A stretch of DNA of 64,000 bases from an uncultured Gammaproteobacteria bacterium (GTDB lineage: Bacteria; Pseudomonadota; Gammaproteobacteria; DRJJ01): positions 1 through 64,000 of the forward strand of contig CAMYJU010000008.1 in the NCBI GenBank assembly GCA_947258795.1, read 5' to 3'. The notes under the pieces are model-generated. The model made no database searches. It saw nothing but the letters and a program-made list of their open reading frames with translations, and was not told the origin of the DNA. Positions 37,947 through 48,642 of the stretch are shown piece by piece. The position numbers and the translations under genes were made by a program. The stretch's first letter is position 1. The number at the start of each line of letters is the position of its first letter.

Positions 37947-39055
37947 GGTGTGTATTGGTATATCAGTGGCGCAGTAGTTACCGGTGTTAGCGGTGCTTCC
38001 GGTGAAAGGCCCACGGCCTGTGGTGACAACAGGGTACTGACTGACAAACTCTGTTTCAGGATTTGTTCACCGCCGCGCACTGCCAGTCGATAATGCAGTT
38101 GACCGGCCTGCATACTGACCAGTTCCACATCGGTTACCGGGTCGAGTTTACCGAACATTGCGTTCAGACGGGCATAGGCGTCCAGGTCCGGCACCGGGCT
38201 GACCACGATATCGACCGGCTGGACTTCTGCGTCTCCCAGGTACAGGGCATAACGATTGATCATTGCATTGGCCACGCCATCGATACCATCACCCAGCGCG
38301 GTATTCAACTGTGTACTGCTGGCCTGCCAATGCAAGTCCTGGTCTGGCAGGTACAGGCTCCAGCGCCCGGCCCAGCCACCACCCTGGCCCTGCCAGATAC
38401 GACCTACCACGACTGCGTCAGCACCATAGCGACGGGAGGCCTTGCGTACCGAATCGTCAAACCCGCCCCAGACATCGGCCAGTTTTATCGTCGACTGGTC
38501 TTCCAGATCCATTAGCGGCAACAGCAGTGGAATACCCCTGCGCCTGGCCTGCTGATCTACCAGCGGACGAATCTCGCTATCCTGGCCATCAGCCAGCAGA
38601 TAACGCTTGCCACCCTGCTCCAGTGCCAGCCATACCAGGATTGACGGTCGTGTATTACCCCAGATTGCCAGCCCGCTTTGCTCCAGCAGTTTATGCAAAC
38701 GCCCGGCATCAAAGATCATACGCAACATCAGTTGTGACTGTAACTGACCGCTCTGGTCAACGACCTCTGATTCAAAATAATTGTACTGCTGAACGTAGTG
38801 CCCGGCGCCGGCCAGCGCCCGGGTCAGTGACGGTTGACTGGAAATCGGGTCACGACCGGCCAGCCGTACCAGCATTTCGACTAGCGCCGCACCCATGACC
38901 CGGTTGCGCTCGGCGGCATCCTGGCTGGAGACCGGCCTTTCCACCTGATACAGACCCTCCACCTCGACCACGGCCCAGGCCGGAACCGGAATCAGCAATA
39001 GCAGCAACAGACAGATACCCGCTGTACTGTGTACGGCCGGTTTTGATCCAGTCAT
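37943..39055 (-). CDS. DUF2066-domain exported protein
   Basis: About 370 aa. The start is uncertain: MTGSKPAVHSTAG (39055) precedes the signal peptide (hydrophobic stretch GICLLLLLLIPVPAWA), while earlier in-frame starts reach 39160 and would overlap the purM promoter area. Seen: after signal cleavage VVEVEGLYQVERPVSSQDAAERNRVMGAALVEMLVRLAGRD, the DUF2066 signature, then TRPSILVWLALEQGGKRYLLAD and a C-terminal region. Periplasmic or lipoprotein-like; role unknown. It is cotranscribed with the phosphatidyltransferase and hda and divergent from purM. Confidence 0.8.
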   Translation of the reverse strand: MTGSKPAVHSTAGICLLLLLLIPVPAWAVVEVEGLYQVERPVSSQDAAERNRVMGAALVEMLVRLAGRDPISSQPSLTRALAGAGHYVQQYNYFESEVVDQSGQLQSQLMLRMIFDAGRLHKLLEQSGLAIWGNTRPSILVWLALEQGGKRYLLADGQDSEIRPLVDQQARRRGIPLLLPLMDLEDQSTIKLADVWGGFDDSVRKASRRYGADAVVVGRIWQGQGGGWAGRWSLYLPDQDLHWQASSTQLNTALGDGIDGVANAMINRYALYLGDAEVQPVDIVVSPVPDLDAYARLNAMFGKLDPVTDVELVSMQAGQLHYRLAVRGGEQILKQSLSVSTLLSPQAVGLSPEAPLTPVTTAPLIYQYTP

Positions 39056-39183
39056 GAATATAAAAGGTATTCCCATCATCGCGCGTACCATACCCCATGA
39101 CCCGTAAAACCGCAAAGCACATCGCCTGCGGTGCGTGTACAATAGCCTCCTGAACAGCATAGCCCAACCAGAATCTGGAAAAA

Positions 39184-40248
39184 ATGACCGTGTCTACAGA
39201 CAAACCAAACAACAGCAACACCCCACTTACCTACCGTGATGCGGGTGTCGACATCGATGCAGGCAATAAACTGGTCGATCGCATCAAGCCCATCGCCAAT
39301 TCCACCAGCCGCCCGGAAGTCATGGCCGGCCTCGGCGGTTTTGGAGCCATGTTCGAACTGCCGCTGGACCGCTACAAACAACCGGTGCTGGTGTCAGGTA
39401 CCGACGGGGTCGGCACCAAGTTGCGCCTGGCCATGATGATGAATAAGCACGACACCATCGGCATCGACCTGGTCGCAATGTGTGTCAATGACCTGCTGGT
39501 GCAGGGTGCTGAACCGCTATTTTTCCTGGACTACTATGCAACCGGCAAACTCGACGTGGACAGCGCGGCCAGTGTGATGAGCGGCATCGGTGAGGGTTGC
39601 CGGCAGGCCGGGGCGGCGTTGATCGGTGGAGAAACCGCCGAGATGCCGGGCATGTATGAAGGTGAGGACTACGACCTGGCCGGTTTTTGTGTCGGCATTA
39701 TCGAAAAAGAGCAAATTATCGATGGCAGCAAGGTCAAGGCCGGTGACGATATTATCGGCATTGCCTCCAGTGGCCCGCATTCTAACGGTTATTCGCTGGT
39801 ACGCAAGATCCTGGAACGCAGCCAGGCCAACCTGGACAGCCCGCTGGGTCCAGGCACCCTCGGTGAAAGCCTGCTGGCGCCAACACGCATCTACGTAAAA
39901 CCGGTACTGGAACTGATCGCCCGGCTCGATATCCATGGCCTGTGCCACATCACCGGCGGCGGACTGCTCGAAAACCTGCCACGGGTAATGCCTGAACACT
40001 GTCAGGCCGTGATCGATACCGAATCCTGGACAGAACCCGCGGTTTTCGACTGGTTACGCGAACAGGGCCAGGTACCCAGAGATGATATGTATCGCACTTT
40101 TAATTGTGGTGTCGGCATGGTCGTAACCTGTGATCCCGCGGACACGGACAAGGCGCTGGATATACTCGCCACCCAGGGCGAGACCGCCTGGCGCATCGGC
40201 CAGGTCGAGCCCCAGGACGACAAAACCCCGTCTGTGCAAATCAATTGA
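39184..40248 (+). CDS. purM: Phosphoribosylformylglycinamidine cyclo-ligase PurM
   Basis: AIR synthetase of 354 aa, fifth step of purine synthesis, closing the imidazole ring with ATP. Seen: [41 protein letters not shown] (near residue 76), [30 protein letters not shown] (near 97-127), [11 protein letters not shown] near 149-159, [17 protein letters not shown] near 195 and [14 protein letters not shown] near 260. Standard length. purN follows 24 bases downstream. Confidence 0.98.
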   Translation: MTVSTDKPNNSNTPLTYRDAGVDIDAGNKLVDRIKPIANSTSRPEVMAGLGGFGAMFELPLDRYKQPVLVSGTDGVGTKLRLAMMMNKHDTIGIDLVAMCVNDLLVQGAEPLFFLDYYATGKLDVDSAASVMSGIGEGCRQAGAALIGGETAEMPGMYEGEDYDLAGFCVGIIEKEQIIDGSKVKAGDDIIGIASSGPHSNGYSLVRKILERSQANLDSPLGPGTLGESLLAPTRIYVKPVLELIARLDIHGLCHITGGGLLENLPRVMPEHCQAVIDTESWTEPAVFDWLREQGQVPRDDMYRTFNCGVGMVVTCDPADTDKALDILATQGETAWRIGQVEPQDDKTPSVQIN

Positions 40249-40272
40249 AACCGTTGCGTCCGTTACAGACAG

Positions 40273-40962
40273 ATGACTAACGAACACAACACTCATGCGC
40301 ACTGCTCCCTGGTGGTGCTGATTTCCGGCAGCGGCAGCAACCTGCAGGCGATCATCGATGCCACCCGTAACGGTAGGATACCGGCCCGTATCGCCGCGGT
40401 AATCAGCAACCAGGCCGAGGCCTACGGCCTGCAACGTGCACAGCAGGCCGGTATCGAAACACGTGTACTCGATAATAAAAATCACCCGACCCGGGAGGCC
40501 TATGACCATGAGTTACAACAACTGGTAGACGGTTTCAAACCGGACCTGGTTATCCTGGCCGGCTTTATGCGCATACTCACACCCGGGTTTGTCGAGCACT
40601 ACCAGGGCAGGATGCTGAATATCCACCCCTCGCTGCTGCCCCGGCATCGCGGACTGCATACCCATCGCAGCGCCCTGGAGGCAGGTGATACCGAGCATGG
40701 CGCCAGTGTGCATTTTGTCACCGCTGAACTGGACAGCGGTCCCGTTGTCCTACAGGTAGCGGTTCCGGTAAACGCCACGGATACCGAAAATGGACTGGCT
40801 GCACGTGTACTGGAACAGGAACACCGCATATACCCGATGGTGATTGACTGGTTTGTGCGTGGTCGCCTGAAAGTCGAACAGGACAAGATCATGCTGGATA
40901 ACAAAACCCTGGCGGGACCATGCCGGTTCGACACGAAAACCGGGAAGGCACTATGCCCATAA
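40273..40962 (+). CDS. purN: Phosphoribosylglycinamide formyltransferase PurN
   Basis: GAR transformylase, 229 aa (usual about 212). It adds a formyl group from 10-formyl-THF in step three of purine synthesis. Seen: LVVLISGSGSNLQAIIDA near the phosphate-binding loop, LAGFMRILTPGFV near 95, NIHPSLLP (the catalytic Asn and His), and VHFVTAELDSGPVVLQ with the catalytic Asp. A 15-residue C-terminal extension (LDNKTLAGPCRF...) is longer than in E. coli. The DUF3108 gene start overlaps its last codons, so translation is coupled. Confidence 0.97.
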   Translation: MTNEHNTHAHCSLVVLISGSGSNLQAIIDATRNGRIPARIAAVISNQAEAYGLQRAQQAGIETRVLDNKNHPTREAYDHELQQLVDGFKPDLVILAGFMRILTPGFVEHYQGRMLNIHPSLLPRHRGLHTHRSALEAGDTEHGASVHFVTAELDSGPVVLQVAVPVNATDTENGLAARVLEQEHRIYPMVIDWFVRGRLKVEQDKIMLDNKTLAGPCRFDTKTGKALCP

Positions 40963-41717
40963 AGCGATACAGACTGATCAGTGTCACCCTGATACTGACG
41001 GGTTTACTGATTGCAGCATTAAACCCGATTGCACAGGCAGCTGAGGAACCCGGCCTGTTTGCGTACAAAGCGCGTTACAGCATCCGCAAGGGCGGGTTCA
41101 AGCTGGCCAATATCAATATCCAGTTGCAGCGCGATGGCGACCAGTACCACTACATCAGCCATTCTATGACGACCGGTTTTGTATCGATGTTCCGCTCTGA
41201 CGAGATACATGAGACCAGCAAACTGGCTGTGCGTGATGGCCGTATTATTCCGATGCACTATTATTACGAACGCATCAGTAAAAAACCCAAAAAGATAAAT
41301 CTGCTGTTTGACTGGCAGGCCAGAAAGGCGGTCAATACCGTCAGCGGGCAGGAATGGACGGTCGAGAACCTGCCTGACAGTACGGTCGACAAATTTTCAG
41401 TGCAGCTGGCCTCGATGCTCGCGGCGCGCAAAAACACCAAAACCATGCGCTTTCACTATGCCGATAAAGGTCAGCTGAAGGAATACCAGTTCAACATCGA
41501 AGGAAAGGAACAGGTCGAAACCGAACTGGGTGAATTCGAAGCGATCAAGGTCAAACGCGTACGCGCGAAAAAGAAAAAGCGCATCACATACAGCTGGCTG
41601 GCCCCGGAACTGGGTTATTTACTGGTGCGCATGCAGCATGTGGAGCCGGACGGCGCCAAGCTGGACCTGGTACTGGAAGAGTTCACCCGCCTGGACGACA
41701 AGCCGGCCAGGGAATAA
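40953..41717 (+). CDS. DUF3108 exported protein
   Basis: A 254-aa protein; start MPIKRYRLISVTL at 40953 has GGAAGGCACT ahead and overlaps purN by 10 bases. Seen: signal peptide to about residue 29 (PIAQA), then a beta-rich body typical of DUF3108: FAYKARYSIRKGGFKLANINIQL and YYYERISKKPKKINLLFDW, ending with TYSWLAPELGYLLVRMQHVEPDGAKLDLVL. Periplasmic location inferred. Unknown activity, but linked to purN in many gammaproteobacteria. Confidence 0.87.
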   Translation: MPIKRYRLISVTLILTGLLIAALNPIAQAAEEPGLFAYKARYSIRKGGFKLANINIQLQRDGDQYHYISHSMTTGFVSMFRSDEIHETSKLAVRDGRIIPMHYYYERISKKPKKINLLFDWQARKAVNTVSGQEWTVENLPDSTVDKFSVQLASMLAARKNTKTMRFHYADKGQLKEYQFNIEGKEQVETELGEFEAIKVKRVRAKKKKRITYSWLAPELGYLLVRMQHVEPDGAKLDLVLEEFTRLDDKPARE

Positions 41718-41719
41718 CC

Positions 41720-42286
41720 TCAGGCCTTGGGCAGCGTAACCCCCTTCTGTCCCTGGTACTTGCCACCACGGTCCGAGTAGGAAGTTTCACAAATCTCATC
41801 TGATTCAAAAAACAGCATTTGCGCGACGCCTTCATTAGCATAGATCTTTGCCGGTAACGGCGTGGTGTTGGAAAACTCCAGTGTCACATGCCCTTCCCAT
41901 TCCGGCTCCAGTGGCGTGACATTGACGATAATACCACAACGCGCATAGGTCGACTTGCCCAGGCAGACGGTCAGCACACTGCGCGGGATACGGAAATACT
42001 CCACCGTCCGCGCCAGTGCAAAGGAATTGGGTGGAATAATACAGACATCTGATTTCACATCCACAAAACTGTCATCATCGAAATTCTTCGGATCCACTAT
42101 CGCCGAGTTGATATTGGTAAATATCTTGAACTCGTCAGCGCAACGAACGTCGTAACCATAACTGGAAGTCCCGTAGGAGATGATACGGCCCTGATCGTTC
42201 TCACGGATCTGACCCGCCTCAAACGGCTCGATCATACCGTGTTCGTTCGCCATACGGCGGATCCATTTGTCTGATTTGATGCTCAT
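41720..42286 (-). CDS. dcd: dCTP deaminase
   Basis: A 188-aa enzyme that deaminates dCTP to dUTP, feeding thymidylate synthesis. Seen: [85 protein letters not shown], with the catalytic Glu in [12 protein letters not shown] and the SKSTYAR-type SKSTY nucleotide loop. Closely follows the DUF3108 gene convergently (3-base gap). Length normal. Confidence 0.97.
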   Translation of the reverse strand: MSIKSDKWIRRMANEHGMIEPFEAGQIRENDQGRIISYGTSSYGYDVRCADEFKIFTNINSAIVDPKNFDDDSFVDVKSDVCIIPPNSFALARTVEYFRIPRSVLTVCLGKSTYARCGIIVNVTPLEPEWEGHVTLEFSNTTPLPAKIYANEGVAQMLFFESDEICETSYSDRGGKYQGQKGVTLPKA

Positions 42287-42420
42287 AGTGAACTCTATAC
42301 TGGACAGATAAACAGGCCGTACTTTACCGGATTACACAACATAACGCGAATAGGTCATTGCACAGCCACCATATGGGTAGGGCGCAATAAACAACGTGCA
42401 TTGCGCCATTTCGGCAGAAT

Positions 42421-42447
42421 AAAAAAGGGCGCCAATGGCGCCCTTTT
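42421..42447 (-). terminator. Terminator of apbC
   Basis: A perfect 10-bp stem AAAGGGCGCC/GGCGCCCTTT with a three-base loop (42424-42446) followed on the minus strand by a T-run. It lies 21 bases after the apbC stop; A/T tails on both sides make it workable in both directions, but no converging gene needs it. Confidence 0.85.
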
Positions 42448-42467
42448 CTGCTGGCATCCCCAGAAGC

Positions 42468-43559
42468 TCAGTTATTCTGAATAACAATCTGCGGGAACTT
42501 GGCCGAGTAGTTCTTGGCCTGCAGTGACAACTTGGCCGCCGTACGGCGTGCAATCTCGCGGTAGATCTGCGCGATACGGCTGTCCGGTTCTGCGACCACG
42601 GTTGGCTTGCCGCTGTCGGTCTCCTCGCGAATACGTATATCCAGCGGCAGTGCACCGAGGAAATCCACGTCATGGTCTTCCGACATGCGCATACCGCCGC
42701 CTTCGCCGAAGATATGCTCTTCATGGCCGCAGTTGCTACAAATATGGATACTCATGTTTTCGACGATACCCAGCACCGCAACCTCGACCTTCTCGAACAT
42801 CTTCAGGCCTTTTTTCGCATCCAGCAACGCGATGTCCTGCGGGGTGGTGACAATCACAGCGCCACTGACCGGCACTTTCTGCGCCAGGGTCAGCTGGATA
42901 TCACCGGTGCCGGGCGGCAGGTCGATAATCAGGTAATCCAGGTCTTTCCAGCCGGTATCCTTGAGCAGCTGCTCCAGCGCCTGGGTTACCATTGGGCCAC
43001 GCCAGATCATCGGCGTATCCTCATCAATCAGGTAACCGATCGACATCGACTGCAGATGGTAGCTGTTCATTGGCTCCAGGCTACGGCCATCGGTAGACTC
43101 GGGCTTGCCACTAATGCCCAGCATGCGCGGCTGGCTCGGACCATAAATGTCAGCATCCAGGATACCGACGTTCGCACCTTCTGCCGACAGGGCCAGCGCC
43201 ATGTTCACCGAGGTAGTTGATTTACCAACACCACCCTTGCCGGAAGCAACCGCAATAATGTTCTTGACACCCTCGATGGCCTCGACATTTTTCTGGGCGA
43301 CATGTGCCTCGATTTTCCATGAAATATCGATATCCGCTGAGGAAACACCGTCCATAGCCTCGACTTTGCTCTTCAACTCCTCTGCCAGCTTGTCCTTAAA
43401 GCCCTTGGCCGGATAACCCAATACAACCTTGACTTTCACCTTATCGCCATCGATTTCGACGGATTTGATGCTCTTGGTCGATACCAGATCCTTATCCATA
43501 TGCGGATCGATGTAAGATTTCAGAACCTCTTTTACCTGTTCTTCGGTGATATTTGCCAT
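42468..43559 (-). CDS. apbC: Iron-sulfur cluster carrier protein ApbC/Mrp
   Basis: P-loop NTPase of the Mrp/NBP35 family, 363 aa from MANITEEQVK (43559), which has GGAGG upstream; a longer frame to 43592 is less likely. It carries and delivers 4Fe-4S clusters. Seen: an N-terminal DUF59-like domain (about 1-90), the deviant Walker A IAVASGKGGVGKSTTSVN near residue 103-120, the LDADIYGPSQPRM segment, DYLIIDLPPGTGDIQLTL, and the CxxC motif ICSNCGHEEHIFGEGGG near 270 with CSNC. It is divergent from metG, the same pairing as in E. coli. Confidence 0.96.
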   Translation of the reverse strand: MANITEEQVKEVLKSYIDPHMDKDLVSTKSIKSVEIDGDKVKVKVVLGYPAKGFKDKLAEELKSKVEAMDGVSSADIDISWKIEAHVAQKNVEAIEGVKNIIAVASGKGGVGKSTTSVNMALALSAEGANVGILDADIYGPSQPRMLGISGKPESTDGRSLEPMNSYHLQSMSIGYLIDEDTPMIWRGPMVTQALEQLLKDTGWKDLDYLIIDLPPGTGDIQLTLAQKVPVSGAVIVTTPQDIALLDAKKGLKMFEKVEVAVLGIVENMSIHICSNCGHEEHIFGEGGGMRMSEDHDVDFLGALPLDIRIREETDSGKPTVVAEPDSRIAQIYREIARRTAAKLSLQAKNYSAKFPQIVIQNN

Positions 43560-43683
43560 GTTAGTAAACCTCCTGACCAGCTGCCGGCACACTGCCAGCC
43601 AAAATGCCTTAGAAAATTGATCGGGTATTATACATGAATCTGACCAGTATAGAAGCCAATACTAATAAACCCGGGAGGCGCGA

Positions 43684-43693
43684 TTATACCATC
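43684..43693 (-). promoter_or_regulatory. Extended -10 promoter of apbC
   Basis: On the minus strand TGGTATAAT (TGnTATAAT extended -10) ends at 43684, about 125 bases ahead of the apbC start. No good -35 was seen, which extended -10 promoters do not need. Confidence 0.4.
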
Positions 43694-43796
43694 GCTGACA
43701 ATTCATGCAGCATGATCCGGGGCAGAACATACTATCAAATGCATCAATAGGTTATACTGCCGCGCTGCGGACACCCCAAAATGATATTAATGAGTC

Positions 43797-45881
43797 ATGA
43801 GTATTGAACAGCGCAAAATCCTGGTTACCAGCGCCCTGCCGTATGCGAATGGCAGCATCCATCTCGGCCACCTGGTCGAATATATCCAGACCGATATCTG
43901 GACACGATTCCAGAAACTGAACGGCCACGAGTGTTACTACGTGTGTGCCGACGATACCCATGGCACCCCGATCATGCTGCGCGCCGAGCAGGAAGGCATC
44001 ACCCCTGAACAGCTGATCGAGCGCATGCAGGCCGAGCATCTGGCTGATTTTAAAGGCTTTAATATCAAATTTGATAATTACTACTCGACCAATTCCCCGG
44101 AAAACCGGGGACTGTCAGAGGGAATATACCTCAACCTGCGCGATGCCGGCCTGATCGAAAGCCGTATGACCGAGCATTATTATGACCCGGAAAAGGAAAT
44201 GTTCCTGCCGGACCGTTACATCAAGGGTGAATGTCCCAGGTGCCATGCGCAGGATCAGTATGGTGACGGCTGTGAGGTCTGTGGTGCGACCTATACCACC
44301 ACTGACCTGATCGAACCCTATTCAGCCGTTTCCGGTGCCAAGCCGGTACGCAAGGAGACCGAGCATTACTTTTTCAAACTCAGCGAGTGTATCGATTTCC
44401 TGCGTGACTGGATGAAAACCGGAAATCGCGGGCAAAGCCCGTTGCCGGCCGAAGCGGTCAACAAGCTTGAGGAATGGTTCGAGGCCGGTCTGCGCGACTG
44501 GGAAATCTCGCGTGATGCACCCTATTTCGGCTTTGAGATACCGGATGCACCGGGCAAGTATTTCTATGTCTGGCTGGATGCACCGGTCGGCTATATGGCC
44601 AGTTTCAAAAACCTGTGTGCACGCGAAGGCCTGGATTTTGATACCTGGTGGAAACCGGACAGTGATACGGAACTGCTGCACTTCATCGGCAAGGACATCC
44701 TCAGCTTCCATGCATTGTTCTGGCCGGCCACACTGCATTTCGGCGGCTACCGCACACCGGACAAGATCTGTGTGCATGGTTTTTTGACCGTTAATGGCCA
44801 AAAGATGTCCAAGTCACGTGGCACCTTTATAACTGCACGTGCCTATCTGGAGCATCTGCAACCGGAATACCTGCGCTATTACTTTGCCGCCAAACTCAAT
44901 GACCGGGTCGAGGATATCGATCTGAATCTCGAAGACTTTGTCGCGCGTGTAAACAGCAACCTGATCGGCAAGTACATTAATATCGCATCGCGTTCGGCCG
45001 GCTTTATCAGCAAGCGTTTTAACGGCAAACTGTGCGCCAGTCTGCCGGACGATGAACTTGAGTTAATCGCAAGCCTGCAAAACGCTGCCGATGACATTGC
45101 CAGCCTGTATGAGCAGCGTCAGTTCAGTGAAGCGGTCAAACAGGTTATGGCACTGGCCGATACCGCAAACGAGTTCATCAATGACACCAGACCTTGGGAA
45201 CTGGCGAAACAGGATGGACAGGATCAGCGCCTGCAGGAACTGTGCAGTACCAATATCAACCTGTTCCGCCTGTTAAGCCTGTACCTGAAACCAATTCTGC
45301 CGGAACTGGTTGGACAGGTCGAGGCATTTCTGAACATCGAGCCACTGGTCTGGTCAGACAGTCAGAATCCATTGCTGGACCACAGCATTAACAAATACAA
45401 ACACCTGGCCAAACGCATTGAAAGTTCACAGGTAGAAGCCATGCTGGAAAAAAACAAGGCCGACCTGGCCGCCCATGCCGGCAAGACCGAGCACAGCCCA
45501 ACCCGTCATGCCGACAAGCAGATCGCCGAGCATCCGCCGATCGCAGACACCATCGCGATAGACGATTTCGCCAAGGTCGATTTGCGCATTGCGCACATCG
45601 TCAAGGCCGAACATGTCGATGGTGCTGATAAGCTGTTGCAACTGACGCTGGATATCGGTGATCCGGACGGTCAGACCCGTAACGTGTTTGCCGGCATCAA
45701 GTCCGCCTATTCACCGGAGCAGCTGGAAGGCAAGCTCACAGTGATGGTCGCCAACCTGGCGCCGCGCAAAATGCGTTTCGGTGTTTCCGAGGGTATGGTA
45801 CTGGCCGCCGGGCCTGGCGGTCAGGATTTATGGATACTGTCGCCGGATCAGGGCGCGCAACCGGGTATGAAGGTCAAGTAA
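43797..45881 (+). CDS. metG: Methionyl-tRNA synthetase
   Basis: MetRS type 1, 694 aa with the C-terminal domain. Seen: [27 protein letters not shown] with the HIGH motif HLGH at about 22-25, the zinc knuckle [18 protein letters not shown] near 146-163, the KMSKS motif [10 protein letters not shown] near 333, an anticodon-binding helical domain, and the C-terminal OB-fold tRNA-binding domain [28 protein letters not shown] (about 590-694). Divergent from apbC. The convergent kinase ends 5 bases after its stop, with no terminator between. Confidence 0.98.
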   Translation: MSIEQRKILVTSALPYANGSIHLGHLVEYIQTDIWTRFQKLNGHECYYVCADDTHGTPIMLRAEQEGITPEQLIERMQAEHLADFKGFNIKFDNYYSTNSPENRGLSEGIYLNLRDAGLIESRMTEHYYDPEKEMFLPDRYIKGECPRCHAQDQYGDGCEVCGATYTTTDLIEPYSAVSGAKPVRKETEHYFFKLSECIDFLRDWMKTGNRGQSPLPAEAVNKLEEWFEAGLRDWEISRDAPYFGFEIPDAPGKYFYVWLDAPVGYMASFKNLCAREGLDFDTWWKPDSDTELLHFIGKDILSFHALFWPATLHFGGYRTPDKICVHGFLTVNGQKMSKSRGTFITARAYLEHLQPEYLRYYFAAKLNDRVEDIDLNLEDFVARVNSNLIGKYINIASRSAGFISKRFNGKLCASLPDDELELIASLQNAADDIASLYEQRQFSEAVKQVMALADTANEFINDTRPWELAKQDGQDQRLQELCSTNINLFRLLSLYLKPILPELVGQVEAFLNIEPLVWSDSQNPLLDHSINKYKHLAKRIESSQVEAMLEKNKADLAAHAGKTEHSPTRHADKQIAEHPPIADTIAIDDFAKVDLRIAHIVKAEHVDGADKLLQLTLDIGDPDGQTRNVFAGIKSAYSPEQLEGKLTVMVANLAPRKMRFGVSEGMVLAAGPGGQDLWILSPDQGAQPGMKVK

Positions 45882-45886
45882 ACAGA

Positions 45887-47761
45887 TTACCCGGCAGATT
45901 GTTGTCGGGGTTCATCAGGCTGTTGTTCCGGCACGACGAAATAAAATGTCGCCCCTTCGTTCACAGCAGCATCAACCCAGATCCGGCCACCATGCCGGCT
46001 GATGATGCGTTTGACGGTCGCCAGGCCAATACCGGTTCCGGGAAACTCATCACTGCTGTGAAGACGCTGAAACGCACCAAACAGTTTTCCTGTATGGCGC
46101 ATGTCAAACCCCACCCCGTTATCCTTGATATAAACAACCTGTTCACCTTGCTGCAAACGCTGACCCATCTCAATGCGTGCCTTGCTCTGCTTGCCGGTAT
46201 ATTTCCATGCATTGCCAAGCAGATTTTCCAGCACGGTCTCGATCAGACTCGGATCAACATAGATTTGAATATCCGGCTGCAATTCCAGCTCTACCTCTCT
46301 TTCGGGATGACTGATACGTAATTGATATACAATTCTTTCTGCCAGATCACTGATATTGGTCATTACCGGGGTAAATCCACGCTGTGTCGTTCTTGAAAGC
46401 ATCAATAAACCATCAATCAGGGCGCCCATACGCTGTGCAGAATTCCGGATACGTTGTAAATAGTCCTTTCCCTGATCATTTACCTGGTCTGCACAATCTT
46501 CTTCCAGCGCTCGACTGAACCCATCGATACTGCGCAGGGGAGCCCTGAGGTCATGAGATACAGAATAACTGAATGTCTCCAACTCCTTGTTGATTGTTTC
46601 CAGTTCTCGCGTACGCGTCGACACCAGTTTTTCAAGATGATAGCGATGCTGCATGAGTTCCTTGTTTCGGGCAATACTCTCACTGATATCCCTGAACACC
46701 AGTATCGCACCAATCGTCTTGTTATTATGATCACGCAAAGGTGCCGCTGTATCTTCAATAGCCAATCGCCCTCCATCACGCGTAGTCAGTATTGCGTTGG
46801 GCCTGGAATGCCTGATCCTGTCTTTAAGCAGGCATTCCTCTACCGGGTCCTCGATCATTTTTCCTGTATCCTCGATGTGTATCCTGTAGACACTGACCAA
46901 TGGCTTGCCCGCACCCTCCCGATTACTCCATCCGGTCAGTGTCTCTGCCACAGGATTGATGTATTCAATCTCGCCTTTCAGGTTGGTCGTTATCACAGCA
47001 TCAGCGATAGACTCCAGCGTAATCTGTAGACGCCGCTTCTCATCCATCAGCGCATCAATCCTGTCACGCACCGCCTGTGTCATCTTATTATAGTCAGCCG
47101 CCAATTGACCGACTTCGTCCTCACTGGCAATCAATATGTCTTTATCATACTGACCCTGGGTGACATTCCTGATCCCGGTCATCAATTCATACAGGTGACG
47201 TGTCAGATAGTACCCAAGCAAACTTAATAGCAGAATCGTCATCAGAATCTCGACCACCGCTATCAGAAAACCCTGTTGCATTATACTGTCCCTTGAGGTG
47301 ACGAGTGCAGAGACATTCAAACCGTAATATACCTCGCCAACCTTCTGATCAGCCATGTATAAATGAGCCGAGCTATGCTGAACAGGATCAAACAACACAT
47401 TATTAACTGACTGTCCGGCAGGTTGGGGTAAATCGGGCACAGGGCCTGTATTTGCATAGAGCCGATTCTGGTCATCATATACCGCGATATAGATAAAACT
47501 GCTTTTAGGACGCTTTAGTAATTTTTCCAGTATTCCAATCAGTGATGCATAGTCGCGGGTAAACACGTACTCACTGAGCGATGTCTCCAGCAGTGGATTT
47601 ATCGATTCGACATGGAGCGTGGTTTGCTCCTCTATCGTGTTATTAATAATTCGCAGACTGTTACCAAGCAGCAGTGACAGCATTACTACCTCTACCACCA
47701 CACTGGCCAGTACCAGTTTTAACCTCAGCGACTTGCGTAGCTTCTTATACAACATAGCCAA
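45887..47761 (-). CDS. Sensor histidine kinase with periplasmic domain, HAMP and PAS
   Basis: A 624-aa membrane histidine kinase. Layout: first membrane helix about 13-35, a periplasmic sensor part about 36-165, second helix about 165-188, HAMP about 190-240, one PAS domain about 245-365, a coiled coil, the HisKA domain with FSYSVSHDLRAPLRSIDGFS (His in a SHDLRAP motif), and the ATPase with ENLLGNAWKYTGK, DNGVGFDM and GTGIGLATVKRII. No receiver domain is attached and no plain response regulator lies next to it. It starts four bases after the PhnD-like binding protein, so the two probably work together: the binding protein may present a ligand to the periplasmic part. Confidence 0.92.
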   Translation of the reverse strand: MAMLYKKLRKSLRLKLVLASVVVEVVMLSLLLGNSLRIINNTIEEQTTLHVESINPLLETSLSEYVFTRDYASLIGILEKLLKRPKSSFIYIAVYDDQNRLYANTGPVPDLPQPAGQSVNNVLFDPVQHSSAHLYMADQKVGEVYYGLNVSALVTSRDSIMQQGFLIAVVEILMTILLLSLLGYYLTRHLYELMTGIRNVTQGQYDKDILIASEDEVGQLAADYNKMTQAVRDRIDALMDEKRRLQITLESIADAVITTNLKGEIEYINPVAETLTGWSNREGAGKPLVSVYRIHIEDTGKMIEDPVEECLLKDRIRHSRPNAILTTRDGGRLAIEDTAAPLRDHNNKTIGAILVFRDISESIARNKELMQHRYHLEKLVSTRTRELETINKELETFSYSVSHDLRAPLRSIDGFSRALEEDCADQVNDQGKDYLQRIRNSAQRMGALIDGLLMLSRTTQRGFTPVMTNISDLAERIVYQLRISHPEREVELELQPDIQIYVDPSLIETVLENLLGNAWKYTGKQSKARIEMGQRLQQGEQVVYIKDNGVGFDMRHTGKLFGAFQRLHSSDEFPGTGIGLATVKRIISRHGGRIWVDAAVNEGATFYFVVPEQQPDEPRQQSAG

Positions 47762-47765
47762 TTTG

Positions 47766-48572
47766 CTATTTTAAAACTGCTGTGAACTCATCGAATGTCT
47801 GCATCGACTTCTCATCGATCAATGCCAACCCCTGGAACAGATATTTCTTGCCGGCAGCGGTATCATTAAACGAGAGACTTGTTTTTCTAAGCCTGTCCAC
47901 GGTTTGTTTGTCAACTTCAGGAGCGGCCATAATCATAAAACCGGGAACAGGCCGGGTCGACTCAAGTGCGCGCAGCTTGTCTTTATAATGCATACCCAGT
48001 GTCTTCCATAGTTTAACCCCGGTTATGGCCGCATCGCTATCGCCATTAATCACCGAGAACATCGCGTTATCAAAATTCCTGACCTTGATTTCAGTAAAAC
48101 CGTTATCAGGCTGTAAACCAGCGTCTCGTAATTCCTTTCTCGCCATTTGAGACAGGATTGCCAGTGGGGGTACCAGACCGATGCGCCTGTCTCGCAGGTC
48201 TGATAACTGCGTATAGGATGCCGTCTTTAATGTAATAAACATACCCTGGATCTTGTGGGTGGTCATCGCAATACGCTGATAGGCATAATCCTGGTCCAAT
48301 AGCCGCGCCAGATGCGGCGCAGTGTATACCAGATCATATGCGCCTGCCTTGGCATTTTGAATAAACACCTTGAAATTTTTTGCCGTAATGATCGAGACCG
48401 GTCTACCCAATCCTTGCTCAAGGTGGTCTTTAAGTCCTTTTTGATGTCGAACCAGTTTTTCCGGACTGGCATATGGAAAAATACCCAGCACAATCGGCTT
48501 CTGCGCAAAAACCGGTGTTAGCTGAATCAGCAAAACAAGTATGGAAAATGATTTAAGTAAAGAGCGAAACAT
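47766..48572 (-). CDS. PhnD-like periplasmic substrate-binding protein
   Basis: A 268-aa exported binding protein with signal peptide (residues 1-23, ending PVFA). It belongs to the phosphate/phosphite/phosphonate-binding (PhnD-like) group by VLGIFPYASPEKLVRHQKGLKDHLEQGLGRPVSIITAKNFKVFIQNAKAGAYDLVYTAPHLARLLDQ. No transporter permease or ATPase is nearby. The kinase gene follows four bases downstream, so it is likely a sensor subunit and not an uptake protein. The ligand is unknown. Confidence 0.85.
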   Translation of the reverse strand: MFRSLLKSFSILVLLIQLTPVFAQKPIVLGIFPYASPEKLVRHQKGLKDHLEQGLGRPVSIITAKNFKVFIQNAKAGAYDLVYTAPHLARLLDQDYAYQRIAMTTHKIQGMFITLKTASYTQLSDLRDRRIGLVPPLAILSQMARKELRDAGLQPDNGFTEIKVRNFDNAMFSVINGDSDAAITGVKLWKTLGMHYKDKLRALESTRPVPGFMIMAAPEVDKQTVDRLRKTSLSFNDTAAGKKYLFQGLALIDEKSMQTFDEFTAVLK

Positions 48573-48642
48573 AGTATCCCTCCCTGACTAATGATTGATG
48601 AATATCGGGCGGCCTGTTCCTGCTTCTGTTACCAGTCGTGAA

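Noticed and set aside
39056-39160. Longer start for the DUF2066 protein
   Set aside because: It would reach into the purM promoter area and place a basic, non-signal sequence ahead of the signal peptide; not fully excluded.
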